This document shows, piece by piece, positions 61,661-64,000 of a stretch of DNA of 64,000 bases. Each line of letters begins with the position of its first letter. Within the stretch, counting starts at the first letter, position 1. Where the stretch lies: positions 406,949 through 470,948 of the forward strand of contig NZ_KQ947393.1 in assembly GCF_001484965.1 (NCBI RefSeq), in the 5' to 3' direction. The notes under the pieces were generated by a model, which saw only the letters and a list, made by a program, of their open reading frames with translations, was not told the origin of the DNA and did not search any database. Source of the DNA: Shouchella shacheensis. GTDB taxonomy: Bacteria; Bacillota; Bacilli; Bacillales; Bacillaceae_D. A program made the position numbers and the translations under genes.

Positions 61661-61984
61661 TTACTTCCAGTTAATGGCCGTCGGTTTATGGCAGTGCTTG
61701 CATTCAAAGTCATGATTTAGCTTATGAATCGTCACCTCCTGCCCACAGTGAGGACACCCTACCTTCTGAAAATTAACCATGGCAAAACCAAGGCAGCCGA
61801 CAGAGATCATCAACAAGAGCATTCCGGAAATCATATCACTCATTAGTGCAGCAAAAGAGATAGAAACGAATATCCCAGCTACGCCAACGACGATGAAAAC
61901 AATGCGAGCGATTCTCTGTGCCACCGTCGTTTTTTTTCGATCTACATCGATCACACCCTCGTTATGATCGGCATAATCAGTCAT
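61661..61984 (-). CDS. small membrane protein with C-terminal zinc ribbon
   Basis: A 107-residue protein. Two membrane helices (about 26-47 and 52-70) are followed by a zinc ribbon GCPHCGQEVTIHKLNHDFECKHC (CPxC...CxxC). Resembles YgzB/DUF2614 proteins in layout, but not clearly the same family. ATG follows GGAGGAAAAAG. B. subtilis ygzB lies near trnD, which is suggestive. Confidence 0.7.
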   Translation of the reverse strand: MTDYADHNEGVIDVDRKKTTVAQRIARIVFIVVGVAGIFVSISFAALMSDMISGMLLLMISVGCLGFAMVNFQKVGCPHCGQEVTIHKLNHDFECKHCHKPTAINWK

Positions 61985-62185
61985 TTCTTTTTCCTCCAGT
62001 TCTCAAAAAAGCTATTTACTATAGTATACGCTGAAATGAGAGGGATTTCTAGAGGATGCCTTTTCGTCCGTTACTGACGTGCGCTTACCGGTGGGCCGTT
62101 CTGCTAGTAACGTCTGTGATTTTACTGTACGTATATAAGCTCCTTGGCAAAGTGCTTCAAAATTGAGTTTTGCACCATTAGAACG

Positions 62186-62220
62186 CAAAATGGCGCCCTT
62201 AGCTTAAGGACGCCATTTTA
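62186..62220 (-). terminator. terminator of the tRNA operon
   Basis: AAAATGGCGccCTTA and TAAGgaCGCCATTTT form a long stem, 12 bp after the last tRNA. Confidence 0.75.
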
Positions 62221-62231
62221 TGCTTTTAGAA

Positions 62232-62312
62232 TACCGGTGGCCGGGGTCGAACCGGCACTCCAGAGGAACACGATTTTGAGTCGTGCGCGTCTGCCAATTC
62301 CGCCACACCGGC
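62232..62312 (-). tRNA. tRNA-Leu(CAA)
   Basis: Anticodon stem CACGA/TCGTG, loop CTCAAAA with anticodon CAA. Class II with a short variable arm. No encoded CCA. Confidence 0.95.
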
Positions 62313-62318
62313 ATATGG

Positions 62319-62392
<74 letters not shown>

Positions 62393-62408
62393 AAGTTATT
62401 TTTTGTAG

Positions 62409-62494
62409 TGCCGAGGACCGGACTTGAACCGGTACGATAGTTACCTATCGCAGGATTTTAAGTCCTGTGTGTCTGCCAATTCCACCACCCCGGC
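62409..62494 (-). tRNA. tRNA-Leu(TAA)
   Basis: Stem CAGGA/TCCTG, loop CTTAAAA, anticodon TAA; long variable arm ATAGGTAACTAT. Confidence 0.96.
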
Positions 62495-62516
62495 ATCTGA
62501 AAAAACTTAATAATGG

Positions 62517-62587
62517 AGGCGGCACCCGGACTCGAACCGGGGATAAGGGTTTTGCAGACCCGTGCCTTACCACTTGGCTATGCCGCC
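62517..62587 (-). tRNA. tRNA-Cys(GCA)
   Basis: Loop CTGCAAA, anticodon GCA; discriminator base U, as expected for Cys. Confidence 0.95.
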
Positions 62588-62599
62588 TAGAAACGAAAA

Positions 62600-62671
62600 A
62601 GCGGGAGACGGGATTCGAACCCGCGACCCCCACCTTGGCAAGGTGGTGTTCTACCACTGAACTACTCCCGC
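62600..62671 (-). tRNA. tRNA-Gly(GCC)
   Basis: Stem CCACC/GGTGG, loop TTGCCAA, anticodon GCC. Confidence 0.96.
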
Positions 62672-62679
62672 AAGGATGG

Positions 62680-62751
62680 CTGGGCTAGCTGGATTCGAAC
62701 CAGCGCATGACGGAATCAAAATCCGTTGCCTTACCGCTTGGCTATAGCCCA
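62680..62751 (-). tRNA. tRNA-Gln(TTG)
   Basis: Stem ACGGA/TCCGT, loop TTTTGAT, anticodon TTG. Confidence 0.96.
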
Positions 62752-62758
62752 CCGAAAG

Positions 62759-62832
62759 GGCGACCGATGGGAATCGAACCCACGAATGCCTGAACCACAA
62801 TCAGGTGCGTTAACCACTTCGCCACGATCGCC
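62759..62832 (-). tRNA. tRNA-His(GTG)
   Basis: Stem CCTGA/TCAGG, loop TTGTGGT, anticodon GTG. An extra G at -1 pairs with C73, the histidine identity pair. Confidence 0.95.
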
Positions 62833-62862
62833 ATATTGCTTATATGAGAAATTAAAAATTGG

Positions 62863-62933
62863 CAGGGGTAGTAGGAATCGAACCCACACCGGAGGTTTTG
62901 GAGACCTCTGTTCTACCTTTAAACTATACCCCT
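62863..62933 (-). tRNA. tRNA-Trp(CCA)
   Basis: Stem GAGGT/ACCTC, loop CTCCAAA, anticodon CCA. Confidence 0.96.
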
Positions 62934-62941
62934 AAAGATGG

Positions 62942-63023
62942 TGGAGGGGGACGGATTCGAACCGCCGAACCCGGAGGGAGCGGATTTACAGTCCGCCGCG
63001 TTTAGCCACTTCGCTACCCCTCC
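62942..63023 (-). tRNA. tRNA-Tyr(GTA)
   Basis: Stem GCGGA/TCCGC, loop CTGTAAA, anticodon GTA; class II variable arm. Confidence 0.96.
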
Positions 63024-63096
63024 ACGAAAAATTACAATACTTATCTTATACAATTTCAAGCCTGAAGTCAATACTTTAGACTAATTGTAAAGATGG

Positions 63097-63169
<73 letters not shown>

Positions 63170-63175
63170 ATATGG

Positions 63176-63248
<73 letters not shown>

Positions 63249-63281
63249 TCATGAACACTTTTACTTGTAAAAAGATAATGG

Positions 63282-63355
63282 CGGTCCGGACGGGACTCGA
63301 ACCCGCGACCTCCTGCGTGACAGGCAGGCATTCTAACCAACTGAACTACCGGACC
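63282..63355 (-). tRNA. tRNA-Asp(GTC)
   Basis: Stem CCTGC/GCAGG, loop CTGTCAC, anticodon GTC. Confidence 0.96.
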
Positions 63356-63421
63356 ATTTCATAGAATTAAAGGAAGTATCCATTTTGTAGCTTAAAACAC
63401 TGTTACTACAACATGAATTGG

Positions 63422-63495
<74 letters not shown>

Positions 63496-63620
63496 CTGTT
63501 ATAAATGAAATTAGCGTGTGCTTGCTTACATTGAACAAGGACTGTTTCTTCCTCTGCCAGTATCGCTTCGTAGCGTACCATCGAAACAACTCGTAGCCTT
63601 TTCGGGGAAGCTTCGCTCGT

Positions 63621-63633
63621 TGCTCCATCCCGC
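63621..63633 (-). other. short tRNA-fMet-like fragment
   Basis: TGCTCCATCCCGC repeats, on the same strand, the 5' part of tRNA-fMet (63482-63494). It lies in a 173-bp gap that holds no other recognisable feature. Confidence 0.4.
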
Positions 63634-63668
63634 AACGTTATGTCATGTACTGACTTATGTGATCATGG

Positions 63669-63741
63669 TGGAGGATGACGGGATCGAACCGCCGACCCCC
63701 TGCTTGTAAGGCAGGTGCTCTCCCAGCTGAGCTAATCCTCC
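63669..63741 (-). tRNA. tRNA-Val(TAC)
   Basis: Stem CCTGC/GCAGG, loop CTTACAA, anticodon TAC. Confidence 0.96.
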
Positions 63742-63746
63742 AATGG

Positions 63747-63818
63747 TGACCCGTACGGGATTCGAACCCGTGTTACCGCCGTGAAAGGGCGGTGTCTTAA
63801 CCGCTTGACCAACGGGCC
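63747..63818 (-). tRNA. tRNA-Glu(TTC)
   Basis: Stem CCGCC/GGCGG, loop CTTTCAC, anticodon TTC. Confidence 0.96.
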
Positions 63819-63860
63819 TTTACGTTCTGTTTACTATGCTATGTATAAAATATAATCTGG

Positions 63861-63951
63861 CGGAGAGCGAGGGATTCGAACCCTCGAGACGGTTCTACAC
63901 CGCCTACACGATTTCCAATCGTGCTCCTTCGGCCAGCTCGGACAGCTCTCC
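63861..63951 (-). tRNA. tRNA-Ser(GGA)
   Basis: Stem CACGA/TCGTG, loop TTGGAAA, anticodon GGA; long variable arm. Confidence 0.96.
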
Positions 63952-63957
63952 AAATGG

Positions 63958-64000
63958 CTCCACAGGCAGGATTCGAACCTGCGACCGATCGGTTAACAGC
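63958..64000 (-). tRNA. tRNA-Asn(GTT), partial
   Basis: 3' half only: loop CTGTTAA with anticodon GTT, T-arm and acceptor strand CTGTGGA. The 5' half lies beyond the window. Confidence 0.93.

Noticed and set aside
62040..62180. Structured RNA between the zinc-ribbon gene and the tRNA operon
   Set aside because: Short inverted words only; nothing matches a known RNA family by eye.

Overview
The window looks like about 64 kb of chromosome from an endospore-forming member of the Bacillaceae, most like the alkaliphilic or halotolerant Bacillus relatives (Bacillus clausii/Shouchella type). The reasons are sporulation genes (spoVR, prkA, yhbH), GntR control of nagAB, sigma-B-type promoters, strong AGGAGG ribosome binding sites with many GTG and TTG starts, a tRNA cluster in the order of B. 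subtilis trnD, and a tandem SAM plus adenosylcobalamin riboswitch leader on metE, an arrangement known from B. clausii. No phage, plasmid, CRISPR array or intact insertion sequence was seen. Comparisons with other genomes are from memory.

Layout. 1-15.4 kb, nearly all on the minus strand: an aminotransferase cut by the window edge, a two-gene heterodimeric ABC exporter, spoVR, a small membrane protein, an EamA transporter, pgcA, sfsA with a FixH-like protein, a GNAT-nitrilase fusion (yhcX), a glycerophosphodiesterase, and an aminotransferase/FAH-hydrolase pair. 15.5-19.1 kb: a two-component system with two acidic PepSY proteins (ykoGHIJ-like). 19.5-23.4 kb: a zeta-toxin-like kinase convergent with a DUF3990 ADP-ribosyltransferase-like protein, a nitroreductase and a DUF418 membrane protein. 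23.5-29.3 kb: nagAB with divergent nagR, a stress-type SDR, and an aldehyde dehydrogenase with its DUF779 partner. 29.7-46.4 kb: a DD-carboxypeptidase, a long beta-helix protein, yhbH, a YitT protein, signal peptidase I, prkA, a class A PBP, hmoA, a YufK-like protein, trmL, yhbB, a GNAT, ogt, queG and a B3/B4 protein. The genes yhbH, prkA, trmL, yhbB and queG correspond to the B. subtilis yhb region. 46.4-53.4 kb: dps, an M42 peptidase, a five-gene ABC/GntR operon and gabD. 53.5-56.6 kb: metE with a long two-riboswitch leader. 56.7-62.0 kb: a flavodoxin-fold protein, a SEC-C protein, a secreted 927-residue nucleotidase-like protein with sugar-binding modules, and a zinc-ribbon membrane protein. 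62.2-64.0 kb: 17 tRNA genes, all minus strand.

The most unusual thing is a family of about 123-bp palindromic repeats (about 17 copies or fragments at 11 loci). Each folds as one long hairpin. The middle stem differs between copies but stays paired. At nine of the 11 loci the same end (GGAGCTAGACAA or close) abuts the T-tract of an intrinsic terminator. Two tandem copies sit inside the metE leader, between the SAM-riboswitch terminator and the cobalamin aptamer. Shortened and chimeric copies are also present.

How the genes fit together: sporulation/stationary phase (spoVR, yhbH, prkA), cell wall and secretion (class A PBP, DD-carboxypeptidase, sip, yhbB), amino-sugar use (nagABR, pgcA), stress (dps, SDR, hmoA, ogt, nitroreductase), methionine (metE, mtnE-like) and tRNA modification (queG, trmL). 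QueG uses cobalamin and metE appears to be repressed by it, so the organism probably has cobalamin available and a MetH elsewhere.
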